Positions 20,563 through 32,033 are shown, numbered from the stretch's first letter. The stretch: 64,000 bases of DNA from Nansenia antarctica (GCA_963989245.1 OZ022351.1:21744789-21808788), one strand, 5' to 3'. The notes: generated from the sequence alone by a model not told the origin. Numbers and translations are program-made.

Positions 20563-21222
20563 ATGACTTGACTATTAATGAAAGTATATGGAACTTATGG
20601 ACTATCCCACCTTATGGAAAAGGGTGAGTTATCAATATATTTATAGGACTGCATTCCCATAAATCCTCGCAGCATAGCATTTTTTAAGGTGGTGACAGAT
20701 ATGAAATTAAAAACTGATTCCAGTGCTTGGGACTTGCATCGTGGTGAAGAATTGGAATAAGGGTTGTCCTGGAACCATTTTTCTCAGGCTTCTTGTGGTT
20801 TCGGCAGTCTGTGTACGTGTCACTGGCATGGAAAGATTGATTCAGCTTTTTCTGCAAGGTCACCAGAAAATGAAAAAATAAAAAAACTGACTGGGAGGAT
20901 TAAATCTTGTCCTCCAAATCCCTCAAATGAAAACATGTAAAAGAAGCTCCCAGAAACTTCAACACAATGACAAACTGTTAGGATGTGTTGGCAGAACAGC
21001 AGTGCTGGGATGTCCTGTCCATCCCAGTATGGTTCCATCTGTACATTGAATGTGGAACGCACTGGACTAGAACAGACACACAAACACTGGAATGGACTAG
21101 TAAAGACACATAAACATTAGCATGGACTAGAGCAGACACATACACATGAGAGGATCATCGTATTGCCTCATGCACAATGACAAAGTAAATGTATGGGTTC
21201 CAACAGTATGTGGAAGCACATT
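20563..21222. other. xylb intron, nothing recognised
   Basis: Apart from a short repeated motif (ACTGGAATGGACTAG/AACACATAAACA type, about 21060-21140) I see no gene or mobile element. Confidence 0.5.
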
Positions 21223-21236
21223 CACACACGCACGCG

Positions 21237-21311
<75 letters not shown>
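21223..21311 (+). repeat. (CA)n microsatellite
   Basis: A compound CA/CG-interrupted dinucleotide tract. A second short (CA)n lies at about 21583-21602. Confidence 0.9.
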
Positions 21312-21314
<3 letters not shown>

Positions 21315-21696
21315 CATGCACACCCTCACGGATGGCTGGGCAAGGCCAATCGACACAGAGGGTTGCGGCAGCCCTTGGCTGAGCTGACACTGTGCTGTCC
21401 TGGGCAATATACGGTAGGCACAAGCAGCCTGTCCTCCACCGCTCAGCAGAAAGCCTATGGATCGACCACAAAGACAGAAGAGGGGAGATGCTATCCTGCG
21501 CTACAAGCTTCAGCATCTCCTGGTAGAGAGAATAAGGGATCAGTGGTTATGAGCACATCACTAATTAGCTCCATTCCTGTGTACACACACACACACACAC
21601 ACATTTCTCTGTGGCTGTCATTCTTACATTAACCAGCTCCAGGTCTAAATGGTGAGAAGAACACGAATATGAACTGTACATTCTTTCCTTCTTCAG

Positions 21697-21737
21697 GATC
21701 CCTGGCCGGGATGAGGTTGCAGGAGGGAGACATAGCA
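21697..21737 (+). CDS. xylb: xylb exon b (SLAGMRLQEGDIA)
   Basis: A 41-base exon after TTCTTTCCTTCTTCAG and before GTAAGT. Joined to exon a (phase 1) it encodes G-SLAGMRLQEGDIA, nearly the same as the SLAGMRLEEGDIA of human XYLB, and ends at a codon boundary. Both splice sites are strong. Confidence 0.9.
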
Positions 21738-21897
21738 GTAAGTCCTCTCCACCCGCCTGCACCAGTGCTAGGTATCAAAGTAAAGCTGACTTCAGGAAGA
21801 AGGGCTCACATGGAGGTGGTTAGAGCTCCGCCCACACACCATTCTCATGTGCAGAGCAACCTTACCAGCAACTTGGAAGACTCCCTGAAGCTAATCA

Positions 21898-22030
21898 CTA
21901 CTAGTCCTTAGCTCAGCGGGCTAACGTAGTGTTTTGGCGCACAGATGACCGAGGTTTGAAGCCACTTCCATGCAGAAGCTCTGTGCTGAAGTGAAGCAGT
22001 ACATCGATGCAGACAGTACAGCTGCAGCTC
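21898..22030 (+). mobile_element. tRNA-derived SINE head
   Basis: CCTTAGCTCAGCGGGCTAAC resembles a pol III A box region and CGAGGTTTGAAGCCAC a B box about 35 bases later, the layout of a tRNA-derived SINE. The 3' limit is unclear. Confidence 0.5.
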
Positions 22031-22365
22031 CATGCTAGGTTCCATGTCATTAAATCGTGCATGCTGCATGTCTGCAGTCAAACAGCGAGCAGAACCACAC
22101 TGCTCTCATCATAACCAAATGCAACACTTAAATAAATGCATTCATTGAGTTACAGCTCTTCCCTTTGATTCTTGCTCTCTGACGACTGAACAAACCACCG
22201 CTCCAACCAGTACAATCAACTCTCCCTCTGAAATAAAACTGGGTCTATAGGATTCGTTTTCTTTCAAATACTTAATTTAGCTTGCCTGAAGCACTGGGTG
22301 TCGTTCTCCGGGTGTGATTCTATGGGTTTCATTGGCCCTTGTCGTCGATCAAACACCCTCGTCCC

Positions 22366-22430
22366 ACTGTCGAGGGACCTATCTTCTGTAATCCTGTTGA
22401 CCACCTCTCCTACATGGCTCTCATAATATG
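22366..22430 (+). pseudogene. xylb: xylb exon c, 3' part (EGPIFCNPVDHLSYMAL), apparently damaged
   Basis: The frame PTVEGPIFCNPVDHLSYMAL is recognisable against EGHIFCNPVD..YMALL of human XYLB and runs to a GTAAAC donor at 22431. Upstream, the conserved SLGTSDTLFLW segment should follow an acceptor. I see only VILWVS in another frame (about 22314-22331), a stop in the main frame and no LGTSD. The last codons (ATAATATG) also look duplicated. Either the exon has decayed or the assembly has indel errors here. Confidence 0.65.
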
Positions 22431-22529
22431 GTAAACACACCATCTCTCTTTCTATGGTATGGCATGATATAGTAAGGCAAGGTTCTTTCCCCTATATGGG
22501 TGAATCTGAAAGACTGATTTGTCCTGTGC

Positions 22530-22605
22530 GTGATCAAATGTATTGTTTTGAGTCGCTTTGGAATAAGGTGTCTGCTAAATGGCAAAAATGTAATGTAAAT
22601 ATCAT
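22530..22605 (+). mobile_element. SINE/L2-type 3' tail fragment
   Basis: GAGTCGCTTTGGAATAAGGT and GTCTGCTAAATGGCAAAAAT form the conserved tail shared with other SINEs in the window. No head is visible. Confidence 0.65.
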
Positions 22606-22620
22606 CACTGTCTGATTTTC

Positions 22621-22990
22621 ACCAACTCCGCCACTGCAAAGCTAGTAATTCGATGGCATGGGTGGGTGGGTATTTCAACTTGAGGAGTGACTTTAACATC
22701 TCAACTCAGTTATAATTACCCCTTTAAACTTCACAACATCACAGCAACCCCATCTGTTGAGCTGAACTCGCCTGCAAATCTGTGTCACAGCACCAATGTA
22801 ACAGATGTCACACTGCTGCAAACAGTATTGCTTCCTCACACTGAGCTCACACAAGTCTCCAGCCTGCGTCTTCTGTATTTCCAACACACATAACAACTGT
22901 TACTGAAATACCTGATGTTAACCAGCTATGCCACCAAAAAGTTATTAATTAGATGGCACAGCTGGGGGTATTTCAACGTGAGGAGTGAGT
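22621..22990 (+). repeat. Direct repeat pair ~300 bp apart
   Basis: The segment ending GTATTTCAACTTGAGGAGTGA (22621-22691) recurs as GTATTTCAACGTGAGGAGTGA (22922-22990). Both are preceded by a TAATTNGATGGCA motif. Confidence 0.65.
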
Positions 22991-23640
22991 GATTATTAAA
23001 TCTTTATTTATACAAGGGTGTCCTACTGAGACCAAGGTCTCCTTATCAGGAAAAGAAAAATGCTTACATTACATTAAAATTATATTGCATTACATTAGCC
23101 TACTACAAACAATACACAATACAGAAATTACATTAAACTACAATTCATTAGTCTACATTATAAAGAATTGCACACAATTTACACAATATAATCAATCAAG
23201 ACATGTACACTCGGATGACTGATCCTTTGTCTTAAACCGACTGATAGTTATAACATAATCTAATTTGAGTATGTTTTGAAGGCTATTCCAGGTATTCAGG
23301 GCACAACAACTAAAGGCAGATTAACCCAGCTCAGACAAAACATGTGGAATATTAAGGGTTAGAATGGGAGTTTTAAAAGAACTACTTCATAACCAAATAA
23401 AAAACCAATGATGGGCCATTCTTTTAAGTCAAAGACTCCCACTCCACAGATTGATCTGAAAGACAATGGTAGATGTGGAAACAATCCGTGTGTGTGGGGG
23501 ACGGGACGGGACGGGGGACAGTGACGGACAATCCCTGGAGATGAACAGCAGAGCTGTTAAACTGAGTCTAACGATTTAGAGGACTGAGGCTGCTGCATGT
23601 AAATTGTGTCACCAGAATCAAGGACAGGGGGGAGTGTCGT
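22991..23640 (+). mobile_element. Probable LINE 3' UTR
   Basis: TTTATACAAGGGTGTCCTAC, GAGACCAAGGTCTCCTTATC, then TTCCAGGTATTCAGGGCACA and ACTGAGGCTGCTGCATGTAA are the kind of non-coding 3' sequence seen beside the LINE at 52960-54700 (compare TTCCAGGAGTGTGGAGCAGC there). It has no ORF. A short (GGGAC)n lies at 23497-23516. Confidence 0.45.
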
Positions 23641-23696
23641 CTGGACAAGCCTCCTCCTGTTATCAAAGGTGGGTAGGAAAAGAGATGAATCAGGGT

Positions 23697-23872
23697 AGTA
23701 GTGGCCTAGTGGATAGTCAGTTGGATTGATGATCAGAAGGTCATGATCCCACCTGGGAACACCACCACTAGTGTGCCCTTGAGTAAGGCACTTTGCCCTG
23801 AGTTACTCCAGTCCTTGTAATCTCCAGTTGTAACTCGCTTTGGATAAAAGTGTCTGCTAAATGGTGCAAGTG
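23697..23872 (+). mobile_element. tRNA-derived SINE
   Basis: The head GTGGCCTAGTGGATAGTCAG with a later GGTCATGATCCCACC box is followed by a central domain (GTAAGGCACTTTGCCCTGAG) and the L2-type tail CGCTTTGGATAAAAGTGTCT. It is a fairly complete SINE in an xylb intron. Confidence 0.8.
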
Positions 23873-23949
23873 TGAAGTGGAGCAGGCCTCATTTCTGTAC
23901 AAAACAACAAGCTTAACTCACAAACTTTTAATTGCTTTTCAACATGCGT

Positions 23950-24062
23950 TTTAACTCAGGCTCACAAAACAAGCTGTGTTAGTTGACTAGCGAGTGTGTC
24001 ATTGATTTTCAATAACACTGAAATGTACTTACATTTTTCCGAAAGAAAAATCAGAACAATTG
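23950..24062 (-). mobile_element. Copy 1 of a three-copy foldback repeat
   Basis: CAAAACAAGCTGTGTTAGTT, GACTAGCGAGTGTGTCATTG and ATTTTCAATAACACTGAAAT are the inverse of 31335-31425. A third copy of the other arm is at 48536-48675. Confidence 0.75.
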
Positions 24063-24134
24063 ACCAGACCGTCTCACAGTGAGTATCCTCAGTCTCTGTC
24101 TCCCTGTTTTCTTCTATCTCTCTATCTCTTTCTA

Positions 24135-24136
<2 letters not shown>

Positions 24137-24171
<35 letters not shown>
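24137..24171 (+). repeat. (CT)n microsatellite
   Basis: A clean CT run continuing an interrupted pyrimidine tract from about 24091. Confidence 0.9.
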
Positions 24172-24174
<3 letters not shown>

Positions 24175-24600
24175 CATCAATAGCCATCTATAATTGACCT
24201 AAAGGTTAACAAATACTGTAGCTCTTCACTGAAAACAAGCCATTCCATCAATACTGCTGGCCTTTTGGCCTTTGTATCACAGTGTTGGGAGATCAGTTTG
24301 TTTCCCTGTCCACTAGACAGACAACAGCGAGACAGAGAGATAAGGGACTCTAGAACAAACCAACAACAATGTATTTGAATTAAAGGGCTGTGATTCGCAG
24401 AAGAGATGTTAGGGAGATAGCTGAGAGTAGGCTACAGTTTATTAAAGAGTGTTAAAGAGTCCATCTATCTCTCTCTCTCTCTCCCTTATTAAAATCTAGC
24501 TAATAATTCACTCTGGCTGTTAGTCCTCTTGAAAGATTTCAGATTCACACTATGTCCTGCTCTGCAATGACCAGTTCTGGATAGATAGATAACCAAGGGG

Positions 24601-24644
24601 AAGAGAGAGAGAGAGAGAGGGAGAGAGAGAGAGAGACTGTCTTT

Positions 24645-24680
<36 letters not shown>
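24601..24680 (+). repeat. (GA)n and (GAT)n microsatellites
   Basis: A GA run at 24602-24635 is followed by an 11-12-unit ATG/GAT run at 24646-24680. Confidence 0.9.
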
Positions 24681-24681
<1 letters not shown>

Positions 24682-24865
24682 GGACTCACCCCTTCAAACA
24701 TTTTGCAGGTTCTTTGTTGTCACTTTTATTTCATGAACACATGAAACACACAAGAAAACATAAAGGGGCCGAAAAAGGGGACAGACCCTGCTTTTAGCTT
24801 TGACTAAACGGATGTGCTTTGGCTCAATGCTTCAACGCATGCTGTCCCCCAGATCAGAGGCCTCA

Positions 24866-24975
24866 TTTATAAAGCTTGCGTACGCCCAATAACGTGCATA
24901 TGCAAATTTCCACGCAATGTTGGGATTTATAAAAAAACAAACCTTGCGTGGTTGTACCCATGCGTACGCACAGAA
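24866..24975. mobile_element. hAT-type MITE fragment
   Basis: TTATAAAGCTTGCGTACGCC, TTTCCACGCAATG, GGGATTTATAAA and CATGCGTACGCACAGAAAC form imperfect inverted, self-similar segments of a kind common in fish MITEs. Limits are uncertain. Confidence 0.4.
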
Positions 24976-26868
24976 ACTGGAGAAATTAGCCACTGCAACT
25001 CTGCTGGCAGAAGGATGAAACTGGAGAAATGCTTTGAAATGGATACCATTTCCACCAACATAAATCTAAATATTACCTCTCACATAATTATTATATACAA
25101 TACACACAAAGAATATACGTACACACTTATATATCTTATTCGCCCTTGTCCTGTACGCATCACACTGTACATATATCTTTACTTTACGTATCATATTGAT
25201 ATTCATGCAAATATATTGACTTTTTACATTCATATTGATTGCACGTAGTGCAAGGCTGGACATGAACAAGTTGACCACCGTCCGCATTGACTCATTGATT
25301 CACAGTAATGAATGTCTTCATAAGGGTAACGTTCCGGATAAGTCCAATAATTGCATTGTCCATATATTGAAGAACATGAACAAGCCCATTGTAGACAATT
25401 GACCATCATCCCCAAGCACACCCCATGTATACAGACTACAGAAACCTTAAGCGCACAGCCACTTTATTACTGAACTATCTATTATTACTAGTTGCACCAC
25501 TAGTGTATCATGTCAGGAACCAAAGCCTAAGAATTTTACTGTCTGGGCTTGAATCCCAATCGAGAGTTGCTCGAACCAGGCTATACTAATCAACATACGT
25601 GGAATACCTCCCTGGGAGAAAACACAAGAAACAAACAAAACACACACAAAAACACACACTACAGACGTAACAGGAATCAGTAGCCAAAGTAATTTTTCAG
25701 TTTTTTACATAAGCTTTCAAATGATGTGTCATACATTGAAATTGGGAAAAAGTTGAAGAAGATATCCATATTTGAATGTTGGTACAACTGAAATCAACTA
25801 ACAGAGAAAATTTCGTTTTTGTGCGTCATGAGAACAGAATTCTATGATCTTCTCCAAAAGATAATTCTGCCAGAGTGGTGTTTTCTACCCTCCGAGTGAA
25901 CGGCAACTTCGCCAACGCCAACTTCGCCAACGCCAACTTCCTATTGGCCATTTCTATGCTATTAACAGCTAGTAAAAGAGAACATGTTTAGAAAGTTTTT
26001 TTCTTTTTTTCCATGCAAAGCCGCCATCTTGTTGTGTTTATCCTGCCCCTTCACTTTGATTGGTTTCTTGAAAACAAAACATGCTCCCCAACAAGCAGAT
26101 CGAAAATCAAGCTTACTTTGCTGATAAATTAATCGTATTTAGTGATCGTAAAGCTGTTGTTTGTTATATCGAGTAGGTACTTCAAAACTTCAAGTCGCGT
26201 ATTATGAAGAAAATAAATAAATCACATGTTGTTGAAAAGAAAGCTATTTTTATGGTTTACGAGGTTTCAGGGTTGGCGAGTGGTTGCACTTTTCACCAGC
26301 CACTGTCACATATTACAAACAATGTTAGTTACAAAGTACTTTAAAAATTCACCTGAGTCTCAAGAGCAAGCAGAGGCACGGTGTCAAGGAAAAACTCCTT
26401 CGGAAGACCAAAAGTTAATATATTGCTTTGTGGAGTCGAGAGATGATATATAAGTATCATTATTCTGCTCACTGGAGTCTCTCTGTAGGGACAAATCCTA
26501 ATTCTGTCACCATTGATAAAGACATCAACCTTCCTCTCATAGTCTAGCTAACTGGAGGATTCATATTACTCCAATGAGCTCACGTGAGCGTTCATTTTGC
26601 CTTTAATACAAAATGAAATATGGTTCTGACATTTATTTTCAACAGTCTGTTCAACTCTGCAACATATGGGTTGTGTCTTAGAAGGCCTTATATTGCACAA
26701 ATCCCTTGATGTGTGTGCTGTATCTTGGGTGTGTGTGTCTATATTTACTGTACTGTATGTCGATGCTTGAGTGCAGCAGGCTTCATGAATATTGGATGAA
26801 TGTAAATTAGGTATATGTTAATCAGCTCAGTCAGTCTCCATATGCAGCGAGCAGAGTCTGTGTGTTTG

Positions 26869-26870
<2 letters not shown>
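24976..26870. other. xylb intron, no gene recognised
   Basis: Contains a 15-bp tandem AACTTCGCCAACGCC (2.5 copies, 25907-25942) and an AT-rich stretch. An ORF at 26226-26453 has a KYFKNSPESQEQAE stretch slightly reminiscent of hAT-derived N-termini, but it is too weak to call. Confidence 0.4.

Positions 26871-26871
<1 letters not shown>

Positions 26872-26917
<46 letters not shown>
26872..26917 (+). repeat. (GT)n microsatellite
   Basis: About 23 GT units. Confidence 0.95.
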
Positions 26918-26918
<1 letters not shown>

Positions 26919-27644
26919 GCCATCCAACTTTGTGTTTAGTTGGCTCAATGAAGCAACATTTTTAACAATGGAAAATGAAAAACATATTTCTAATCGGATG
27001 AGTTCAAGTGGAACCATCTCTGTTTCAACGTTTTTCTGCTGTTTTGTGGCTGAACATGACCCAACTGTTCCAAGACATCGCCGTTGTAATGTTGGCAGAG
27101 ACATGTGACTGCTGTTCCCCTAATGACTGTTCAACAGGTCCATTATCACTAAGAGGGGATGCTTGAGCTAAATACCAAGGCATCAGTAAATCCAAAATGA
27201 GGTGGATCTCTCTCCCGCTGTTAGAGGGAAAGGTCACCAAATCAGAAGCCTTGCTTCCTCCATCATTCCACATGCCTCTCATCCTTCCTCCTCCTCTCTT
27301 CACACTGAAGCTCATTTGTCTTGCTGCCTCGTGGTGCATTCTCTTCTTCTTTAATTCTAATTGCCTCTCCTTTATCCATATTGCTGCCATGCCTCCCGTC
27401 ATTGAAGGTCATTGAGAGGCGAAACCAAGCAACAAATAAATTGTAGGAGGCACAGCGTACTGTACATACTGTACTCAGGATCCATTTGACACCAGGTTAT
27501 GGTTATGTCATGTTCACAGAAATATATATTTCTCTCTCGATAGACTAGACGCGAAGTTCAAACAAGGATAACTATGCTCTGTTTTATTCTCTGTAATATA
27601 TTTCGCCTGGTTGATGTCCCAGATGTCCTTCTGTCTGTTCCTAG

Positions 27645-27703
27645 TTTTAGGCACCAGAGTCCTGGCGACAGGTGGAGCGTCGGCAAACAAGGACATTCTA
27701 CAG
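27645..27703 (+). CDS. xylb: xylb exon d (RVLATGGASANKDILQ)
   Basis: After CCTTCTGTCTGTTCCTAG the sequence encodes LGTRVLATGGASANKDILQ and ends at CAG|GTCAGG. This corresponds to the KILATGGASHNREILQ of human XYLB, the Gly-rich loop of the C-terminal FGGY domain. A second AG (27650) gives an alternative start at 27651, so the first six bases are uncertain. The frame is open. Confidence 0.85.
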
Positions 27704-27724
27704 GTCAGGGATCATTTCTCACAT

Positions 27725-28245
27725 CTTTAAATCATTTAGCAGATGCTTTTACCCAAAGCCACTTACAATAATAATAATAATAATAATAATATAATTGTTT
27801 TATTGCCATGCAATCAACTTGTCAGTCAATTGTTGGGATTTTATTTATTTATTATTTATTTATTTTTTAGGCAAGGGGTCCGCCATAGACGGCAACCCTG
27901 GATCTATTACGGGTTCAGTGCCTTGCTCAAGGACACTGTGACACTTGGCCAGGCAGGGTTCGAACTGCCAAACTACCAAGCTTGCAATCATTAGACACTG
28001 CCTCTACCTCCTGAGCCACTGCCGCCCCAGATGTACCATAAGTACATCTGTCTAAGTAATTGAATCAACGATAAGATGACAACAACAGTCATCTTAAGTA
28101 GGAACTTTGATTTTAAAAAGTGCCATTGGCAGTCACAGTGCTAGAGAAAGGAAGGACGTTTGTAGGGTGTTAGGGGGTGGAGAGGTCTGAGTATGAAGAG
28201 CCCTGGTGTATCCTAAAGAGATGGGTCTTCAGTCTTTTACCACTT
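27725..28245 (-). mobile_element. L2-like LINE 3' end interrupted by a SINE
   Basis: The minus-orientation tail CATTTAGCAGATGCTTTTAC, CCAAAGCCACTTACA continues after an insertion as ACATCTGTCTAAGTAATTGA and then GTGCCATTGGCAGTCA and AGAGATGGGTCTTCAGTC. The uninterrupted form is at 59568-59695. A (AAT)n run (27766-27791) marks the insertion edge. Confidence 0.8.
27840..28030 (-). mobile_element. tRNA-derived SINE nested in L2 tail
   Basis: On the minus strand it starts GGGGCGGCAGTGGCTCAGGA (A-box-like TGGCTCAGGAGG). It has the B-box-like GGCAGTTCGAACCCTGCC, then the central domain CCTTGAGCAAGGCACTGAAC. Confidence 0.8.
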
Positions 28246-28291
28246 GTTTCTGTAGCTATATCCCACACAGTTGTACAAGGTGTGTTTGCTG

Positions 28292-28560
28292 TAGTGTATT
28301 ACCGTGGTAACAGTAGTATTATGCTGTAGTGTATTACCGTGGTAACAGTATGTATTATGCTGTAGTGTATTACCGTGGTAACAGTTTGTATTATGTAGTG
28401 TATTACCGTGGTAACAGTATGTATTATGTAGTGTATTACCGTGGTAACAGTATGTATTATGTAGTGTATTACCGTGGTAACAGTATGTATTATGTAGTGT
28501 ATTACCGTGGTAACAGTTTGTATTATGTAGTGTATTACCGTGGTAACAGTATGTATGATG
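28292..28560 (+). repeat. Eight-copy 33-36 bp minisatellite with X-box-like core
   Basis: ACCGTGGTAAC occurs at 28301, 28336, 28372, 28405, 28438, 28471, 28504 and 28537, each inside GTATTACCGTGGTAACAGT. The units are 33 bp except the first two (35 and 36). Because 33 is a multiple of three, one frame stays open (YYRGNSMYYVV-type repeats), but this is an artefact of the period. Each unit has the inverted half-sites of an RFX X-box. Confidence 0.95.
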
Positions 28561-30385
28561 CTGTCCTCAGGATGCCTGTGAGGCTAATGTTCTCTGACTG
28601 ACATATCTAATGAGGGGCCACAGCTGCGTCAGGCTGCTGATTGGCTATAAACATACTGTGACCTCTGACAACCCCTCTCTCCATACATCAGGCCTGTGGT
28701 GTGTGTACAGTATGTGGTCTCTCTCTCTCACACACCCTCAGGGTCTTAGTCAGTGTAGCCCAGCATTTATCAGTGTGCCTCTGCCTTCTGAAGTGTAACT
28801 GTTTCGCCACACTATCTTAGTATGGGGGCGTTAAAGCTGTGATCAGATTTGATGATAGCTATTGACATTCAGTATGGAAGATGGAGCCATTTGAATGCAT
28901 TGCAGAGCCTCCACAGTAACAGAACAAAAGCGAACATCTATCTATATTAATGTGAGGCCGTTGTTTGCGGTATCAGTGAATCCCCTGTGGACAATGAACT
29001 TAGCCTATTAGGTTTACGACAGCTCACACCCACATTCTGATGCAAAAGATTTATGTTTTATTCCAAATGTTGTCTTTATTACTAAACATAATCTTAAATC
29101 ACTCCACTTCCTAACAAGGTTTATTGCAGCCAGTGCTGAGATGATGAAATTAGAAGGATTCAAAAATGTTTATCTTTACACTTTAAATTAATTAAGATAA
29201 ATCTTCCTCAGAACAAAACAATAAAACCACAGGAAACTCTATGCTAATTTGTTCGTACTTGTTCATGTAAGGGTTTGGAAATTATATTAAAGTGATTTTT
29301 GCTGTGAAAATGTTGAAGAAATCACAGGCCTTGAATCGTGTAAGCTACCAGCAACCTGTGTCTAATACTGTATGTGCAATTTACAGTGCTGTGTACTACT
29401 ACTATGGTATAGAGCAGCTTATACCATCTTAAATGTTCAAAATTCAAAACGTTGATGTATCGCAAGGCGTCACTCGTTTCAAACTGGTTTCCTCCCCTTT
29501 TGTAGCAACTTTCTGCAAAGGCTTTCCCTAGGCATTCCTGGTCCCACTGAGGTTACCATCACTGGTCATCCACTCATTCTCACTTTTAAAACTTGGCTAC
29601 TAAATATTTAAAATTCTACTAAATGAAGACAAATTAAAACATTCTCATCAGTAAATTCTCTTGAACTGACACTTCAAAGACTTAAAGCCAACGAGGAGCC
29701 AGCAGACAGAGAAGATCAAGAGATCCATCATTCTATGAACTGATTTTATTTCAGCATCAAAGGAACCTGAATATTCTCTAATGTAAGAAAGATAGTAGGC
29801 TTTTAAACACTTCTATATCAGATAACTGGATGTTACAGTGTGACAAGAAGAGAAGAAAAAGATAAGATGCACTGAAAAGCAACATCACAGAGTAGTGTGT
29901 TTGGGTAAACCAAATCCAATCAACCAACTCAACGGTGTCGTAGGATGAACTTATTCTCACCTGTTGTGCAAAATCAAAACTATAGTGCATTGTGATTTCC
30001 TGGCTTGCTGGTGTGGAGGGGCCATTGCTAAATGTGCAGCAGGCCTATGTCTAAATGAAGAGCTCAGGATGGCAGAGAAAGGTCAACCAGACAATGGTCG
30101 TAATTCTTTGTCATTCTACTCAGAGCTTTTGAATTTAATATGTCTTAGCGTTGAATCAATGGGATGGAAAAGAGGGCTTCTGAGGATCAGTGCTCCTGAA
30201 TTAGACTTTAATGGCTTCTTTATTATTCATGCTTGTTTTGTAGCCTCACCATTCTGCTTTGTTTGCTCCTTCCTATAAACACAGCTAACGTGCGGAGCCT
30301 AGGGCGCCTTTCTAATGGAAGTCAAAACGTGCAATGCTTCCATTGTGTGAGGAAATCTAGAGGGTTTATAAATCACCATGTGCCA
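28561..30385. other. xylb intron, no gene recognised
   Basis: Unique-looking, AT-rich sequence. I searched this stretch for the missing xylb segment after ILQ and did not find it. Confidence 0.5.
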
Positions 30386-30413
30386 TGTGCGTGTGCGTGT
30401 GCGTGTGCGTGTA

Positions 30414-30498
<85 letters not shown>
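30386..30498 (+). repeat. (GT)n / (GTAT) compound microsatellite
   Basis: GCGTGT and GTATGT variants are followed by a long pure (GT)n. Confidence 0.95.
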
Positions 30499-30500
<2 letters not shown>

Positions 30501-30672
30501 CATGTTGGTGCCATTGTGTCAAGTATCGATATCTCTTTCTCTATCTCCATTCTATCTGTGTATCTTTCTCTGTCTATCAGAGCAAATATACTGGCAGTGT
30601 AGACTGTGATGTGCAACAGTTCATGAAATAGTCAACACCTCTGTGCGGTGCATTAAATCCAACTATTCCATA

Positions 30673-30842
30673 TCCAGAGGAGGTCGTTGGAGGTAGAAAT
30701 CAGAAGATGGACTCATTGCAATGCATGGAATGGAATGAGGAATGGTGTCAAACACGTATTTGTACAGGTATCATTCTACTTTCCATTCCATGCATTACAA
30801 TGAGCCCATCCTCTGATTACTACCTCCACCAGCCTCCACTGC
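30673..30842. mobile_element. Palindromic MITE, both arms present
   Basis: The left arm AGAGGAGGTCGTTGGAGGTA, GAAATCAGAAGATGGACTCA, TTGCAATGCATGGAATGGA is matched by the inverted right arm (AGTGGAGGCTGGTGGAGGTA, GTAATCAGAGGATGGGCTCA, TTGTAATGCATGGAATGGA). Others lie at 10212 (half) and 47213. Confidence 0.9.
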
Positions 30843-31295
30843 TTACACTAGTGTAGCCTCAGTACCTTCTGAGACCCAATTGCCAACTCCTCAGGAATGT
30901 TTCGGAGATATGAGAGGGATGGATGAGGACACATTTATACGACTACGTGATCAGTTATGAGGCAGAGACATGTGCCTCTCAGGCTTAGAGAGTTTGGCAC
31001 ATGTCTCTGCCTCACAGCTGATATATACAGTACCATATGTCTCATCCGTAATCAGACGCTTGCTTCCTCCATCAGTCTAATTATACAGCATCAGCCTGCT
31101 ATAAAGAGGACACCTGCAGAGACCACGCTGACTACAAGAGTTAATTTCTTCACACTGTTAATTAAAGAAGAAATCCTACCTTCCTTCCCCCTCCCTTACC
31201 TCGCCTGCATGGCCATGAAGCCATATAAGGTTGAGGGAAACAGACACCCCTACTACCCAGGTCCTAGGAAGTCCATTTGTGACACATTCTAATGC

Positions 31296-31612
31296 TTTGG
31301 TCCTCATATCGGGATGTGATGTAATGATCAGACTTTTCTTTTGAAAATGTACATTTCCGCGTTGTTGAAAATCAATGACACACTCACTAGTCAACTAACA
31401 CAGCTTGTTTTATGAGCCTGCTAACAATGTAAAGTAGTGTTATAGTTAACTAGGTAGCAGTGGGGATTACTCACCGAATCCATTCCGTTGCAGTATTTTG
31501 GCTTGACTAGCGAGTTTGAGTTGTGATTCTCAACAACGTTGAAACGTAGTTCCGTGTTTCAAAATAAAAGTCCAAACATTTTGATTGGTTGCTGATATGC
31601 GGACCAAAAGAC
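31296..31612 (+). mobile_element. Foldback repeat, most complete copy
   Basis: The left arm CGCGTTGTTGAAAATCAATG ... CACTAGTCAACTAA is the imperfect inverse of the right arm TTGACTAGCGAGTTTGAGTT ... GATTCTCAACAACGTTGAAA. Partial inverted copies are at 23950-24062 and 48536-48675. No ORF is present. Confidence 0.75.
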
Positions 31613-32033
31613 TAGAACGTGTCACATATGGGTTAGCATCAGTACTATCAGTGCTCAGTTTGAATAGATTGTCGTTGCGTGCTATATTCAAAGGCTGCCA
31701 TGGGTAGTATGAATGAGTGGTTAAAGATGTGATTTTATGTGTGATGTGTTATTTGTGATTCATCTTTATATACATAAATATAGTGTGGCAGAAAGGTGGT
31801 GTGCATTCCTATCTAGGGAACAAGTCACAAGTGGAGATGGTTCCTGGATGTGGTTGACAGACATGACTATAGGCCTTATTCTCCAGTCCTCGTACTGTAA
31901 CATGATCCTATCGGGGAGGGGAGTTGGACACAAACCAATAACTCTAACTCAGCCTGGATCTAACCTGACTTTTATGCAATAAGGATGTCAAGACCAATCG
32001 CTGCTCGTCTGTGTGGAACAGGTTTAAATTAAG

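Noticed and set aside
21898..21968. True tRNA gene
   Set aside because: A- and B-box-like motifs are present, but no paired acceptor stem or anticodon arm can be drawn; it is better explained as a SINE head.
27195..27300. Possible xylb EITP-like segment (EVDLSPAVRG)
   Set aside because: The similarity is too short and the downstream residues do not follow the family.
27365..27430. Possible xylb LIEGQFLAKR exon (ATTGAAGGTCATTGAGAGGCGAAA)
   Set aside because: Only IEG and AK resemble the family, there is an in-frame stop, and no flanking similarity or splice site supports it.
28329..28601. 90-codon ORF of YYRGNSMYYVV repeats
   Set aside because: The unit is 33 bp, so the frame persists automatically; there is no start context, homology or exon signal.
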